A stretch of 64,000 nt of DNA, taken from Campylobacter lari subsp. lari. Its GTDB lineage: Bacteria > Campylobacterota > Campylobacteria > Campylobacterales > Campylobacteraceae. Where the stretch lies: contig NZ_CP053830.1 of assembly GCF_013372185.1 (NCBI RefSeq), positions 310,001 through 374,000 of the forward strand. The letters run 5' to 3'. Shown here piece after piece: positions 26,009 through 36,000 of the stretch. Positions within the stretch are counted from its first letter, which is position 1. Every line of letters begins with the position of its first letter. The position numbers were made by a program, and so were the translations under genes. The notes beneath the pieces are model-generated. The model saw nothing but the letters and a program-made list of their open reading frames with translations. It did not search any database and was not told the DNA's origin.

Positions 26009-26689
26009 ATGATACAAGATATTGATCTTTCGCGTAAATATTTTTATGAATTTTTTTCAAAAGCTTTTAATTTTATCGATGAAAATGAATTTAAAATTTG
26101 GCATGAACAAGTTTTAGTTTTAGCTCAAAGTCCTTTAGATGATAGTTTAAAATCTGATTTTGAAAAACTTAGTGCATGTGATTTTGCAAGTTTTAAAGAA
26201 GAGCAAAATGGTGTATTTTTTGATTTTTCTTATGTGAATGTGCCAATTAGTGCTTCATTTTATGATGAGGGCAGAGATGATGGTAAAATGAAGCTCCAAG
26301 CCTGTGAAATCATTAGAAAAACTAAATTTAGAAAAAAAGAAGATTGCAGACAAAGTGAAGATGAATTTGGCTTTTTATTTGCTTTTATGGCAAGTATAAT
26401 TGAGTATGATTTAAAAGTTGCACAGCAATTATTTCGTTTCGTGATAAATCCTGTAATAGATGAGTTTATAGAAAAATTACAAATTCATAAAAATTCAAAT
26501 TATTACATAGCTATTGCTAATATTATGAAAGTTTTTTTTGTAAGTGAAAGAGCGTATTTAGAAGTACAAGCACCTGCTAAAAAAGAGGGTAAAACCATAG
26601 CAGATGAAGCCTTGCAAAGACTTCCTTATGAACCAAGACTTCCTACTAAATTTAGTAAAACAAATATAGAAGAACTTAGTAAATTATAA
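26009..26689 (+). CDS. TorD-family formate dehydrogenase maturation chaperone
   Basis: This 226-residue cytoplasmic protein has the TorD/DmsD all-helical pattern, including VNVPISASFYDEGRDDGK near residue 75 and EDEFGFLFAFMASIIEYD near residue 118. These match the positions of the family Y-x-x-x-F and E/D-H regions, although the canonical E-P-x-D-H is not intact. Such chaperones bind the twin-arginine signal of a molybdoenzyme until cofactor insertion is complete. It sits directly upstream of the small Tat protein and fdhA and matches Cj1514c in context. Synthesis may be gated by the inverted repeat covering its ribosome site. Confidence 0.78.
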   Translation: MIQDIDLSRKYFYEFFSKAFNFIDENEFKIWHEQVLVLAQSPLDDSLKSDFEKLSACDFASFKEEQNGVFFDFSYVNVPISASFYDEGRDDGKMKLQACEIIRKTKFRKKEDCRQSEDEFGFLFAFMASIIEYDLKVAQQLFRFVINPVIDEFIEKLQIHKNSNYYIAIANIMKVFFVSERAYLEVQAPAKKEGKTIADEALQRLPYEPRLPTKFSKTNIEELSKL

Positions 26690-26694
26690 AAATA

Positions 26695-26724
26695 AATATG
26701 TATTTTGTTACCAAAATACATATT
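26695..26724. promoter_or_regulatory. 13-bp perfect inverted repeat upstream of the fdh operon
   Basis: AATATGTATTTTG and CAAAATACATATT are perfectly complementary with a 4-base loop, starting 6 bases after the torD-like stop. No T-run follows immediately, so it may be either a weak terminator or an operator about 65 bases upstream of the fdh -10. The word AAATACATATT also occurs upstream of putA at 33033-33043. Confidence 0.6.
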
Positions 26725-26788
26725 ATCAAAATCATCTTTTTATGAAAATAGAAATTAAATAAAATCTTAAGTGAAAATATGCAAAAGT

Positions 26789-26832
26789 TATAATGTTTAA
26801 GTGTATAAATACTTTGAGAATAAGTATTTATA
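26789..26832 (+). promoter_or_regulatory. fdh -10 box and 5' leader hairpin
   Basis: TATAAT lies at 26789-26794, giving a start near 26801 and a leader of about 65 bases. The leader begins with a perfect 11-bp hairpin (arms 26804-26814 and 26822-26832, 7-base loop). It lies at the very 5' end of the predicted mRNA and ends about 23 bases before the AAAGGAGAG ribosome site, so a role in stability or in control is possible. Confidence 0.55.
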
Positions 26833-26865
26833 GTTATTCTTTACTTTTATTTCAAAGGAGAGAGC

Positions 26866-27069
26866 ATGGAGGCCAATCAAAGAAGGGATTTTTTAAAAAA
26901 ATCTTTGAAAATTGGTGCTTTAGGGGTAGTAGCTGGAGCGAGCGTTAATGCTTTGGCTAAGGATGATTACCAAGAGCAAAATACTGTAGTTTTGGGAAAA
27001 AGTACTAAAAAAGAAGTGCTTTATAAAAAAACTATGCATTGGGAAAAATACTACAAAATAGCTTATTAA
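26866..27069 (+). CDS. Small twin-arginine protein of formate dehydrogenase operons
   Basis: This 67-residue protein has a clear Tat signal (RRDFLKKSLKIGALGVVAG) and a short polar tail ending HWEKYYKIAY. Small proteins of this kind are conserved directly upstream of formate dehydrogenase alpha subunits (the formate dehydrogenase region Tat-target family) and match Cj1513c in context. The role is unknown; a fourth subunit, or a co-exported maturation partner for FdhA, are both reasonable guesses. A strong AAAGGAGAG ribosome site precedes it, and fdhA starts 16 bases after its stop. Confidence 0.82.
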   Translation: MEANQRRDFLKKSLKIGALGVVAGASVNALAKDDYQEQNTVVLGKSTKKEVLYKKTMHWEKYYKIAY

Positions 27070-27085
27070 TTAAGAAAGGAAGAAG

Positions 27086-29908
27086 ATGGCATTAGCAAGA
27101 AGAAATTTTCTTAAGCTTGCTGGTATTGCTGGTCTTGGAAGCGCGGCTTTTGGTAGTGAAAACAAAGCCATTAGAGCTGCAAGCGAACAAGAAGTAGTAA
27201 ATCCTTATCCAGATTCTAAGATTGTTAGAACAATCTGTAGTATCTGTAGTGCAGGCTGTGGAATTAAAGCAGAAGTGCAAGATGGAGTTTGGGTGCGTCA
27301 AGAAAACGCTATAGAACATCCTATTTCTCAAGGATCACACTGCTGTAAAGGAATAGATCAAATCGATCTTACTAAATCAAAACAGCGTATTAAATATCCT
27401 ATGAAAAAAGAAAACGGCAAATGGGTGCGTTTAACTTGGGAGCAAGCTATCAATGAAATTGGTGATAAAATGCTTGAAATCCGTAAAGAAAATGGACCTG
27501 ATAGCGTTATGTTTTTGGGTTCTGCTAAATTTAATAACCAACAAGCTTATTATTTTAGAAAATTTGCAGCATTTTGGGGTACTAACAATATAGACCACGT
27601 TGCTAGAATTTGACACAGCGCAACAGTCGCCGGTGTGGCGAATACATGGGGTTATGGCGCTATGACAAATCATTTTGGTGATGTGACTAAACATTCAAAA
27701 ATGATGATTATTTTTGGTGCAAATACTGCTGTGGCAAATCCTATCGGATTTAAACACTTATTACAAGCAAAAGATCGTAATAATGCTAAATTAGTAGTTG
27801 TAGATCCTGTATTTACAAAAACTGCAGTACATGCTGATGAATATGTAAGAATTCGTCCAGGAACTGATATAGCTTTAGTTTATGGTATGCTTCATTTGAT
27901 CTTCAAAAACGGTTGGGAAGATAAAGAAATCATCAAAACTAGAACTTATGGGGTTGAAGAAATAAAAGCAGAGGCTGCTAAATGGACTCCTGAGGTTGTA
28001 GAAGATGTAACAGGTGTTCCAGCAGCTCAACTTGAAAAAATCACAAGAATGCTAGCTACAATCAAACCTGCTACGCTATTTTGGGCTTTAGGTATTACTC
28101 AACACTCAGTAGGTAGTTCTAATACAAGAATTTTAGCTATCTTGCAACTTGTATTAGGAAATATAGGCAAACCAGGCGCAGGAACAAATATCATCAGAGG
28201 TCATGATAATGTTCAAGGAGCTACTGATATGGGTTGTTTGGCTGATACTTTACCGGCTTATTATGGGCTTGATGATAATGCATGGAATCATTTTGCTAAT
28301 TTTTGGAATGTAGATAGAGAGTATTTAAACTCAAGATTTTATTCTAAAGAATGGATGCATGAAAAAGGTTTTTCGCTAGCAAAATGGTGGCAAGGCGTTT
28401 TACATGAAGAAAAAACTTACTCTAACTCACCTATCCGCGTACTTTGGGTGCAAGGAACAGGTATTACTTCTATGGCACATACGGTTAAAATTCAAGAAGC
28501 ACTTAAAAAGCTTGATATGATAGTAATTGCTGAACCTTTTGTAAATGAAGTAGCAGTTTTGGCTGATCGTCCAGATGGAATTTATATCATTCCTGCTTGT
28601 ACTCAATTTGAAACAGAAGGTTATGTAACAGCGACTAACCGTGCTATGCAGTGGCGTTCTCAAGTAGTAAAACCAATTTATGAAAGTAAAGAAGATCAAG
28701 AGATTATGTTTGCTTTTGCTAAAAAATTTGGTTTTTATAAAGAATATACTCGTGGCATGAAAATGGAATTAAAAGATCACAAACTTGTACAAACAAGAGA
28801 TGATAATGATGATAATTTCATATGGCCTGATGATGCTACAAGAGAAATGAGTAATGGTCTTTTGAGTATAGGTTTAAGAGGTATTTCAGCTGAGCGTCTA
28901 AGAAAACACCAGCAAAATTGGGAGCATTTTGATCCTGATACCCAAAGAGGTTTAGGTGGTGAAGTTAAAGGTGAATATTACGGATTGCCTTGGCCTTGCT
29001 GGGATAAACAACACCCAGGTACTTCTATCATGTGGAATACTGATATTCCTTATGAAGAAGGTGGTATGGGCTTTAGAAACCGCTTTGGTTTAGAGCATGA
29101 TGGACATTCTCAATTAGCAGATGAGGCCTTTACTCCAAAAGGATGTAAAGTTAAAGGTGGCTACCCACAAATCACTAAAGAAAATATCGAAAAAGTGTTT
29201 AATATCAAACTAAGCGATAAAGAAAAAGAATTAATGGGTGCTAGCTGGAGTACAGATATTTCAGGTATTATCTTAGAAAAATGTAGAGAAAAAAGTGCTT
29301 GTTGTTTGGGTAATGCAAGAGCTAGAATGAAAGTTTGGGAATTTGCTGATCCTATTCCACTACATAGAGAGCCTATTCACTCGCCTCGTTGGGATTTGGT
29401 TAAAAAATATCCTACTTGGGGTGATCAAGAGAAAAACTTTAGGGTTGAGAGTAAATTTATTAGCGAACAACAAAAAACAGATTGGAGCAAAGAGTTTCCA
29501 ACTATCATTTCAAGTATGCGCTTAGTAAATTTAAGTGGAGCTGGTATGCTTGAGAGAACTAGTAAATATCTTGCTGCAATCACACCTGAAATGTTTGCTA
29601 ATGTGCACCCAGAACTTGCTTTAAAATACGGCATCAATGATGGTGATATGATGTGGATTCACTCACCACAAGGTACTAAGATCAAAGTAAAATGTGTGCA
29701 TAATCATTCAGTTACACCAGATAGAATTTGCTTGCCTTATAACTTTGCAGGTATTATGCAAGGTGTGGATTTAAGCTATAATTATCCTGAAGGCACTAAA
29801 CCTTATACTATAGGGGAAAGTTCTAACACGGTTACTAACTATGGTTTTGATATAAATACGCAAATTTCTGAGTTTAATGCAGGACTTTGCAGACTTGAAA
29901 AGGCTTAA
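27086..29908 (+). CDS. fdhA: Selenocysteine-containing formate dehydrogenase alpha subunit FdhA
   Basis: This is the catalytic molybdenum/tungsten subunit that oxidises formate in the periplasm, 940 residues when the in-frame TGA at 27611-27613 is read as selenocysteine (residue 176). The context VARI-U-HSATVAG matches the active-site loop of FdnG-type enzymes, and the reading frame continues without a break to 29908. A twin-arginine signal (RRNFLKLAG) and a [4Fe-4S] motif (CSICSAGCGIK ... SHCCKG) precede it. A short hairpin with a GGTGT loop starts 15 bases after the TGA, with the loop at 18. Conventional gene callers would split this gene in two. Downstream fdhB is 10 bases away. Confidence 0.95.
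27611..27641 (+). promoter_or_regulatory. Candidate bacterial SECIS element in fdhA
   Basis: After the TGA come 18 bases and then a GGTGT loop closed by the 5-bp stem TCGCC/GGCGA (27627-27631 with 27637-27641). The E. coli fdhF SECIS, as I recall it, also places its GGTCT loop 18 bases after the UGA. This is the expected binding site of the SelB elongation factor. Confidence 0.75.
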
Positions 29909-29918
29909 GGGGTAAGTT

Positions 29919-30488
29919 ATGGCTAGAATGAAATTTTATGTAGATAATAATCGCTGTATTTCTTGCTTTGCTTGTCAAGTAGCTTGCTCAAGTGCGCATG
30001 AAGTGCCAGTGGGAATTAATAGAAGAAAAGTAATCACTCTAAATGAAGGTATAGAAGGCAAAGAGTTTTCAACAACTCTTGCTTGCCAACACTGTACAGA
30101 CGCTCCATGTGAGCAAGTTTGTCCTGTAAAATGCTTTTATATAAGAGCTGATGGTATAGTTTTACATGATAAAAAAACTTGTATAGGTTGTGGATATTGT
30201 CTTTATGCATGTCCTTTTGGCGCTCCACAATTTCCAAGAGATGGTGCTTTTGGCATTAAGGGTGAAATGGATAAATGTACTATGTGTGCAGGTGGTCCTG
30301 AGCCTACTAACTCTCATGAAGAAAGAGAACTTTATGGGCAAAATCGTATCGCAGAAGGTAAAGTGCCTATGTGTGCTGCGGTTTGTTCTACTAATGCGCT
30401 TTTAGTTGGTGATGCAGCTGAAGTAAGTGCAATGTATAGAAAAAGAGTAATGCTAAAGGGTCAAAATTTAGGACTTGATGCAAAATAA
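29919..30488 (+). CDS. fdhB: Formate dehydrogenase iron-sulfur subunit FdhB
   Basis: This 189-residue ferredoxin-like beta subunit carries electrons from FdhA to the cytochrome b. Cysteine groups for four [4Fe-4S] clusters are visible: CISCFACQVAC, CQHCTDAPCEQVCPVKC, CIGCGYCLYACPFG, and CTMCAGG with a late CAAVC. It lacks the C-terminal membrane helix found in E. coli FdnH, so it depends on FdhC for anchoring. A strong terminator follows 4 bases after its stop. Confidence 0.93.
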   Translation: MARMKFYVDNNRCISCFACQVACSSAHEVPVGINRRKVITLNEGIEGKEFSTTLACQHCTDAPCEQVCPVKCFYIRADGIVLHDKKTCIGCGYCLYACPFGAPQFPRDGAFGIKGEMDKCTMCAGGPEPTNSHEERELYGQNRIAEGKVPMCAAVCSTNALLVGDAAEVSAMYRKRVMLKGQNLGLDAK

Positions 30489-30491
30489 TTC

Positions 30492-30517
30492 AAAGGGTGT
30501 TTACAAACACCCTTTTT
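30492..30517 (+). terminator. Rho-independent terminator after fdhB
   Basis: An 11-bp stem (AAAGGGTGTTT with AAACACCCTTT) with a very tight loop is followed by a T-run through 30517. It ends the Tat protein-fdhA-fdhB transcript and separates it from the ModE-like gene. Confidence 0.9.
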
Positions 30518-30542
30518 ACTACTTATAATCCAAGGTTAATTT

Positions 30543-31271
30543 ATGGAAGAGCTAATTTTACAAATTCAAAAAAATCTTGATGAAAATAATAAACTTACTT
30601 GTAAAAAAGCATTAGAACTTTTAAAACAATACTCTAAAGAAGATTTTCAAGCTGCTATAAAAGAATTAGGTGTAAAAATTTCAGATTGTGAGCTAGGCCA
30701 ATTTGGCAAGTTAAATAAAAATATAGCAAAAAGTGAAATTTTAGAAAAATTAGAAACAAAATTAGATTCTAAGCGTCGCATAACATGTAAAGATGCTTTA
30801 GAATGTGCTAAAAACTTTAATATGGCTGATATGAGAGCTACACTTAAAACTTATAAAATTGATGTTAAACACTGCGAGCTTGGTTGTTTTGAAGAAAAAA
30901 AAGGTAAAAAATTTCATGTTAAAAGCAAAATTTGGATAGAAAATTCTGATGGAGAATTGCTTTTTGGTAAAGGTAAAACAGATATTTTAGAATTAGTAGG
31001 AGAATGTGGAAGTATCTCCCAAGCAGCTAAACAACTAGGGATTAATTATAAAAAAGCATGGCTTTATATACAAGATTTAGAAAAAAATATGAAAGAAAAA
31101 TTACTTATTGCTAAAAAAGGAAGAGGAAGTGAATCAGGTAGCAAGCTTACTCCAAGAGCTTATGAGTTAATTCAAAATTTTAAAATTTTACAACAAGATG
31201 TAGAAGAATACACTAATAAACGCTTTAAAGAATTATTTTTCAAGAAAAATCAAGAAAAAGATAAAACTTAA
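30543..31271 (+). CDS. ModE-like transcriptional regulator with duplicated N-terminal domain
   Basis: This 242-residue protein has a C-terminal half (SKIWIENSDGELLFGKGKTDILELVGECGSI...) that is the LysR-type winged helix of ModE, with KKAWLYIQDLEKN as recognition-helix region. There is no molybdate-binding MOP domain. Instead the N-terminal half has two similar units of about 55 residues: one starting TCKKALELLKQYS and ending SDCELGQF, the other starting TCKDALECAKNFN and ending KHCELGCF. It matches Cj1507c in context. Each repeat keeps a paired Cys arrangement (TCK ... CELG), which may bind metal or sense redox state. Confidence 0.8.
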   Translation: MEELILQIQKNLDENNKLTCKKALELLKQYSKEDFQAAIKELGVKISDCELGQFGKLNKNIAKSEILEKLETKLDSKRRITCKDALECAKNFNMADMRATLKTYKIDVKHCELGCFEEKKGKKFHVKSKIWIENSDGELLFGKGKTDILELVGECGSISQAAKQLGINYKKAWLYIQDLEKNMKEKLLIAKKGRGSESGSKLTPRAYELIQNFKILQQDVEEYTNKRFKELFFKKNQEKDKT

Positions 31272-31318
31272 TTTGAATACAAGTTATAACAATATATCAT
31301 TAAATAAAAAGGCAAAAG

Positions 31319-31897
31319 ATGAAAATTGATTGTAGAGATTTAGCTTGTCCACGTCCTGTAATAGAAACAAAAAAAGCTTTAGAAGAACTAAAAGAAAATG
31401 AAAATTTAGAAATTCTTTTAAATTCTCAAGCTTCTAAAGAAAATGTAATGAGATTTTTAAAATCTTTAAATTTGAAATTTAGTGTTAAAGATTTAGATGA
31501 TGAGAGTGTTATTAGCATTGTAAAAGATGGCAATATAGCTCATAATCAAGAACAAAATTTACAAGAATACAATGTGTTATTTTTAAAAAGTGATAGAGTA
31601 GGCGAGGGAGAACTTGGAAAAAATTTAATGTTAGGTTTTTTAAAAACTTTAAAAGATTTACCTAATAAACCTGTAAAAATCCTTTGTGTTAATGATAGTG
31701 TTTTGATGAATACTGATTGCTCTCATATGGCATTTGAGGCTATGAAAGAACTTGAAAATTTAGGAGTTGAAATTTATAGTTGCGGGGCATGTTTGGAATT
31801 TTTTGGCAAAAGTAAAGAGCTTAAAATAGGTAAAATAGGCAATGCTTATGAAATTTTAAATGAACTTTTTGGAAAGGCAAAGATTATTTCTTTATGA
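31319..31897 (+). CDS. yedF: YedF-like sulfurtransferase/selenium metabolism protein (TusA-DsrE fusion)
   Basis: This 192-residue protein begins with a TusA domain (DCRDLACPRPVIETKKAL, with the active Cys in ACPRP). It ends with a DsrE-like domain (NVLFLKSDRVGEGELG ... SCGACLEFFG). This fusion is found beside selD in many selenium-using bacteria and is proposed to carry activated sulfur or selenium. Its stop overlaps the selD start by 4 bases (ATGA), so the products are made together. It corresponds to Cj1505c in context. Confidence 0.87.
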   Translation: MKIDCRDLACPRPVIETKKALEELKENENLEILLNSQASKENVMRFLKSLNLKFSVKDLDDESVISIVKDGNIAHNQEQNLQEYNVLFLKSDRVGEGELGKNLMLGFLKTLKDLPNKPVKILCVNDSVLMNTDCSHMAFEAMKELENLGVEIYSCGACLEFFGKSKELKIGKIGNAYEILNELFGKAKIISL

Positions 31898-32925
31898 TAT
31901 ATAAAGATCAAAAACTAACCCAATATGTAAAAGCTGCGGGTTGAGCTGCCAAATTAGACTCGGTGGGTCTTGACAAAATACTTGGCATTTTAAAACCGCA
32001 TGAAAATATTTTAAGTGGCATTGGCAATAACGAAGATGCAAGTGTTTATAAGCTAAATGAAGATTTGGCTCTAGTGCAAACTCTTGATTTTATCACACCT
32101 GTGGTTGATAGCGCGTATCATTTTGGCGCTATAGCTGCTGCAAATGCCTTAAGCGATGTATTTGCTATGGGTGCTGAGGTGATTAATGCTTTAAATATTG
32201 TAGGCTTTGATACTTGTCATTTTAATAATGAAATTTTACTTGAAGTTTTAGAAGGTGCTAGAGTTAAGGTTGAAGAAGCAGGGGCTGTGCTAGTAGGTGG
32301 ACATACTATAGAAAATGACGAATTTATTTTTGGTCTTAGTGTAACAGGTGTAGTTCACCCTAAGAAATTTATAGCTAATAATAGTGCAAAAGATAATGAT
32401 GTAATTTTGCTTACTAAACCTATAGGTAGTGGTATTATTAGCACTGCTATTAAGGCTAGTTTGCTAGAAAAAGAAAAGATTTTAAAAGCAGTAGAACAAA
32501 TGAGCTTTTTAAATTTATATGCAAGTCGCATTTTGAGAGAATTTAAAAGTCTTAGTGCTTTAAGTGATGTGACAGGTTTTGGTCTTTTGGGGCATTTAAA
32601 AGAAATGTTAAATAAAGAAATTATGATAGAAGTATATAAAAATGAAATTCCTTTAATGGATGGAGTTTTATCAATGGCTAATATGGGGATAATCCCCGCA
32701 GGAGCTTATAAAAATAAAGATAGCCTAAAAATTTGGGTTGAAAATTTAAATGAAAAAGATGAGGATATAATGTATTTTGATCCTCAAACTTCAGGTGGAC
32801 TTTTAGCTAGTATGAGTGAAAATGAAGCAGTTGAAGCTTTAAAAATCTTGAAGGATCACAATATAGAGGCAAAGATTATTGCTAGATGTGTAAGAAATAC
32901 TCATAATTATTTATTATTGTGCTAA
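31894..32925 (+). CDS. selD: Selenide, water dikinase SelD, itself a selenoprotein
   Basis: This enzyme (343 residues) makes selenophosphate from selenide and ATP for tRNA-Sec charging. The N terminus reads MIYKDQKLTQYVKAAG-U-AAKLDS, with in-frame TGA at 31942-31944 as codon 17, where other SelD proteins have Cys or Sec. The Gly-rich ATP site (SGIGNNEDASVYKL) and LVGGHTIENDEFIFGLSVTG follow. Callers that stop at TGA would start it at GTG 31963 and lose the active site. The start overlaps yedF (ATGA). A small hairpin with loop GGT begins 12 bases after the TGA. Confidence 0.95.
31942..31969 (+). promoter_or_regulatory. Candidate bacterial SECIS element in selD
   Basis: A stem GACTC/GGGTC (31957-31961 with 31965-31969, one G-U pair) closes a GGT loop that starts 17 bases after the TGA, nearly the same spacing as in fdhA. 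It is short, but position and loop agree with a SelB-binding site. Confidence 0.6.
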
Positions 32926-32944
32926 TATTTTATTTATAATCAAA

Positions 32945-33018
32945 AATATATGTTTATATTTGTTACTTTTTTACATAAAAAAATAAATTATAAATAAATA
33001 TATGTTGATTTTCGTTGC
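32945..33018. repeat. Two near-identical 22-bp repeats upstream of putA
   Basis: Copies at 32945-32966 and 32997-33018 both begin AATATATGTT and end GTTRC, matching at 18 of 22 positions, with starts 52 bp apart. They lie between a TATAAT at 32935-32940 and the putA ribosome site (GTGGAGG at 33054-33060). They are candidate binding sites for a putA regulator, with the caution that the region is very A+T-rich. Confidence 0.45.
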
Positions 33019-33065
33019 AATTTTTGTATCATAAATACATATTAACTATTAAAGTGGAGGAAAAA

Positions 33066-36000
33066 ATGATACAAAAAGCTTTGCAATTAGCTGAAGAATT
33101 ACAAAGAAAGATAGAAAGTAATATCTCTCAAAGCGAAAAAGAATTTCATGCCAAAATGCAAAAACTTTTAAACAATCCTAAAAATAAAGTAATGTTGATC
33201 GAACTTTTAGATCGCTCTTTTAGATGTAAAGATAAAAGTGCTAGTTTTGAGCTTATAGAACATACTTTAAACAAATACGGTATAGCTGATTTTTTTAGTG
33301 CTTTTGAAAAATTTTTACTTTTTTCATTTTTAAATTTTGGAAAATTTGCACCAACTCTTAGTGTGCCATTTTTCATTAAGCATTTAAGAGAAGATACTAA
33401 GGCCATGGTTTTAGATGCAAATCCTAGTGTTTTAGAGCCTCATATGCGTAAAAGAAAAGATGAGGATAAAATCACTTTAAATGTAAATTTAATCGGGGAA
33501 GAGGTCTTGGGTGAAGCTGAGAGTGCTTATAGAATGAAAAAATACGAAGAAGCACTAAAAACAAGCTATATTACTTATATTTCTATTAAAATTACTACCA
33601 TTTTTTCCCAAATCAATATCATTGATTTTGAATACTCTAAAGATGAGGTAGTAAAAAGATTGGATAAATTATATGCTCTTGCTTTAGAGGAAGAAAAAAA
33701 GCAAGGTGTGTCTAAATTTATCAATCTTGACATGGAAGAATTTAGGGATTTAGAATTAACCGTTGAAGCTTTTATGGAGAGTGTTGCAAAGTATGATATT
33801 AAAGCAGGTATTGTTTTGCAAGCTTATCTACCTGATTCTTATGAGTATTTGAAAAAACTTTTTGCTTTTTCTAAAGAAAGAGTTTTAAAAGGTATGAAGC
33901 CTATAAAAATTCGCTTTGTTAAAGGAGCGAATATGGAAAGTGAAGAAACTATAGCTTCGCAAAGAGGTTGGGCTCTACCTACTTTTTATAAAAAAATTGA
34001 CACAGATAGTAACTATAAAAAAATGCTTGATTTTGTCTTAGAAGGAGATAATCATAAATATATTAATATAGGTATTGCAAGTCATAATTTATTTGAAATT
34101 GCTTATGCTTATACTAGAATTTCACAAGCTGGAGCTTTATCATCTTTTACTTTTGAAATGCTTGAGGGTATGAGTTTGCAATGTTCTTACGAGCTTTCTA
34201 AAATGCATGATCTTATACTTTATGCACCAGTTTGCGATGAAGCACATTTTAACAATGCTATTGCATACTTAGTAAGAAGACTTGATGAAAATACTAGTGA
34301 AGATAATTTCATGAGATATTTTTTCAATCTTAAAATCAATGATAAAAATTGGCAAATGCAAAAAGAATTATTTATAAAATCCTTAGAAGGTGTTGCTAGT
34401 TTGGATAATTCTACTCATAGAACTCAAGATAGAAATAATGAAACAAAGGCTATTAGTTCTTATGAGAGTAAAGAATTTAAAAATGAACCTGATACAGATT
34501 TTATCTTAAAAGCAAATAGAGAATGGGCTAAAGCAATACGCACTCGATATGAAAATTTAGAAAATTATGATGTTTATCCGGTTGCAAAAGAAGAGATTAA
34601 AAATGAAAATTTACAAGTAGTAGAAGTTAAAGATAAAATCAAAAATCGCACTATAGGAAAAGCATATTTGGCAGGAGAAAAAGAAATAAAATTTGCTTTA
34701 GATGTAGCTAAGAGCTCAAATTTTAGCAATTTAAGTCATGATGAAATTTATAAAATTTTAGCAAAAACTGCTCAACTTGTTAGAGAACGTAGAGGAGATT
34801 TAATAGGTATAGCAGCTTTAGAGGTAGGAAAAACTTTCTTAGAAATTGATCCTGAAGTTAGTGAGGCTATAGACTTTTTAGAATTTTACCCACATTCTTT
34901 GGAAAAACTAAAAGAGCAAAATCCAAATACCACTTTTAAAGCAAAAGGCATAGGTGTGGTGATTGCGCCATGGAATTTCCCAGTAGGTATTTCAGTAGGA
35001 ACCATAGCAGCGCCTTTGGCCGCAGGTAATAAAGTAATATATAAACCATCATCTTTATCAATGTTAACAGGTTATATGCTTTGTAAATGTTTTTGGGATG
35101 CAGGAATTCCAAAAGATGCTTTGATTTTCTTACCTGCTAAAGGTAGTGATATATCAAAATACTTACTTGTTGATCAAAGTGTGAAATTTTCAGTATTAAC
35201 CGGTGGGGAAGAAACTGCTTATGCAATGCTTAAAGCAAATCCAACCTTGCTTTTAAGCGCTGAAACAGGCGGTAAAAATGCAACTATTGTTTCCAAATTT
35301 GCTGATCGTGATAGTGCGATTAAAAATATCATTCATTCAGCATTTTCAAATTCAGGTCAAAAATGCTCTGCTACTTCTTTGCTTGTTTTAGAAGAAGAGG
35401 TTTATAATGATGAAGAGTTCAAAAAGACTTTGGTAGATGCTGCTAGTTCTATGGCGGTTGGAAATCCATTTGTATTTAAAAATAAACTTGGAGCTTTAGC
35501 AGATAAACCAGATGTGAAATTACAAAAAGCTTTAGATGAGTTAGCTCCGTATGAAAGTTGGGCTTTAAAACCTAAATTTATAGATGATAATCCTTATCTT
35601 TTAACTCCAGGGATTAAATATGGCACTAAAAAAGGTGATTTTACGCACATGAATGAGCTTTTTGCGCCAATTTTAACTGTAATGAAAGCAAAAGATTTAA
35701 AAGAAGCTATTGATATAGTAAATTCTACAGGTTATGGGCTTACAGCAGGATTTGAAAGTTTAGATGAGAGAGAATGGGAGTACTTCCATACTCACATAGA
35801 AGCAGGAAATATTTACATTAATAAACCAACAACAGGAGCTATAGTTCTTAGACAGCCTTTTGGTGGTATTAAAAAATCAGCCATTGGTTTTGGTAGAAAG
35901 GTTGGAATTTATAATTACATTACCCAATTTTTAGATATAGAGCAAAGTCAAGCTGATCAAAATGTTTTAGACAATGAATTAGTATCAAATTTAAATGCTT

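Noticed and set aside
27611-27613. In-frame stop splitting fdhA into two genes (frameshift or pseudogene)
   Set aside because: The codon is TGA at the exact active-site selenocysteine position, the frame continues unbroken for 765 codons, and tRNA-Sec and SelD are encoded nearby.
30034-30237. Open frames antisense to or overlapping fdhB, addA, ccoO and similar genes
   Set aside because: They lack ribosome sites and conserved features, and lie wholly within well-supported genes on the other strand or frame.
31963-32925. SelD as a shorter protein starting at GTG 31963
   Set aside because: The frame extends upstream through TGA 31942 to an ATG overlapping the yedF stop, and the upstream residues match the SelD N terminus with Sec.
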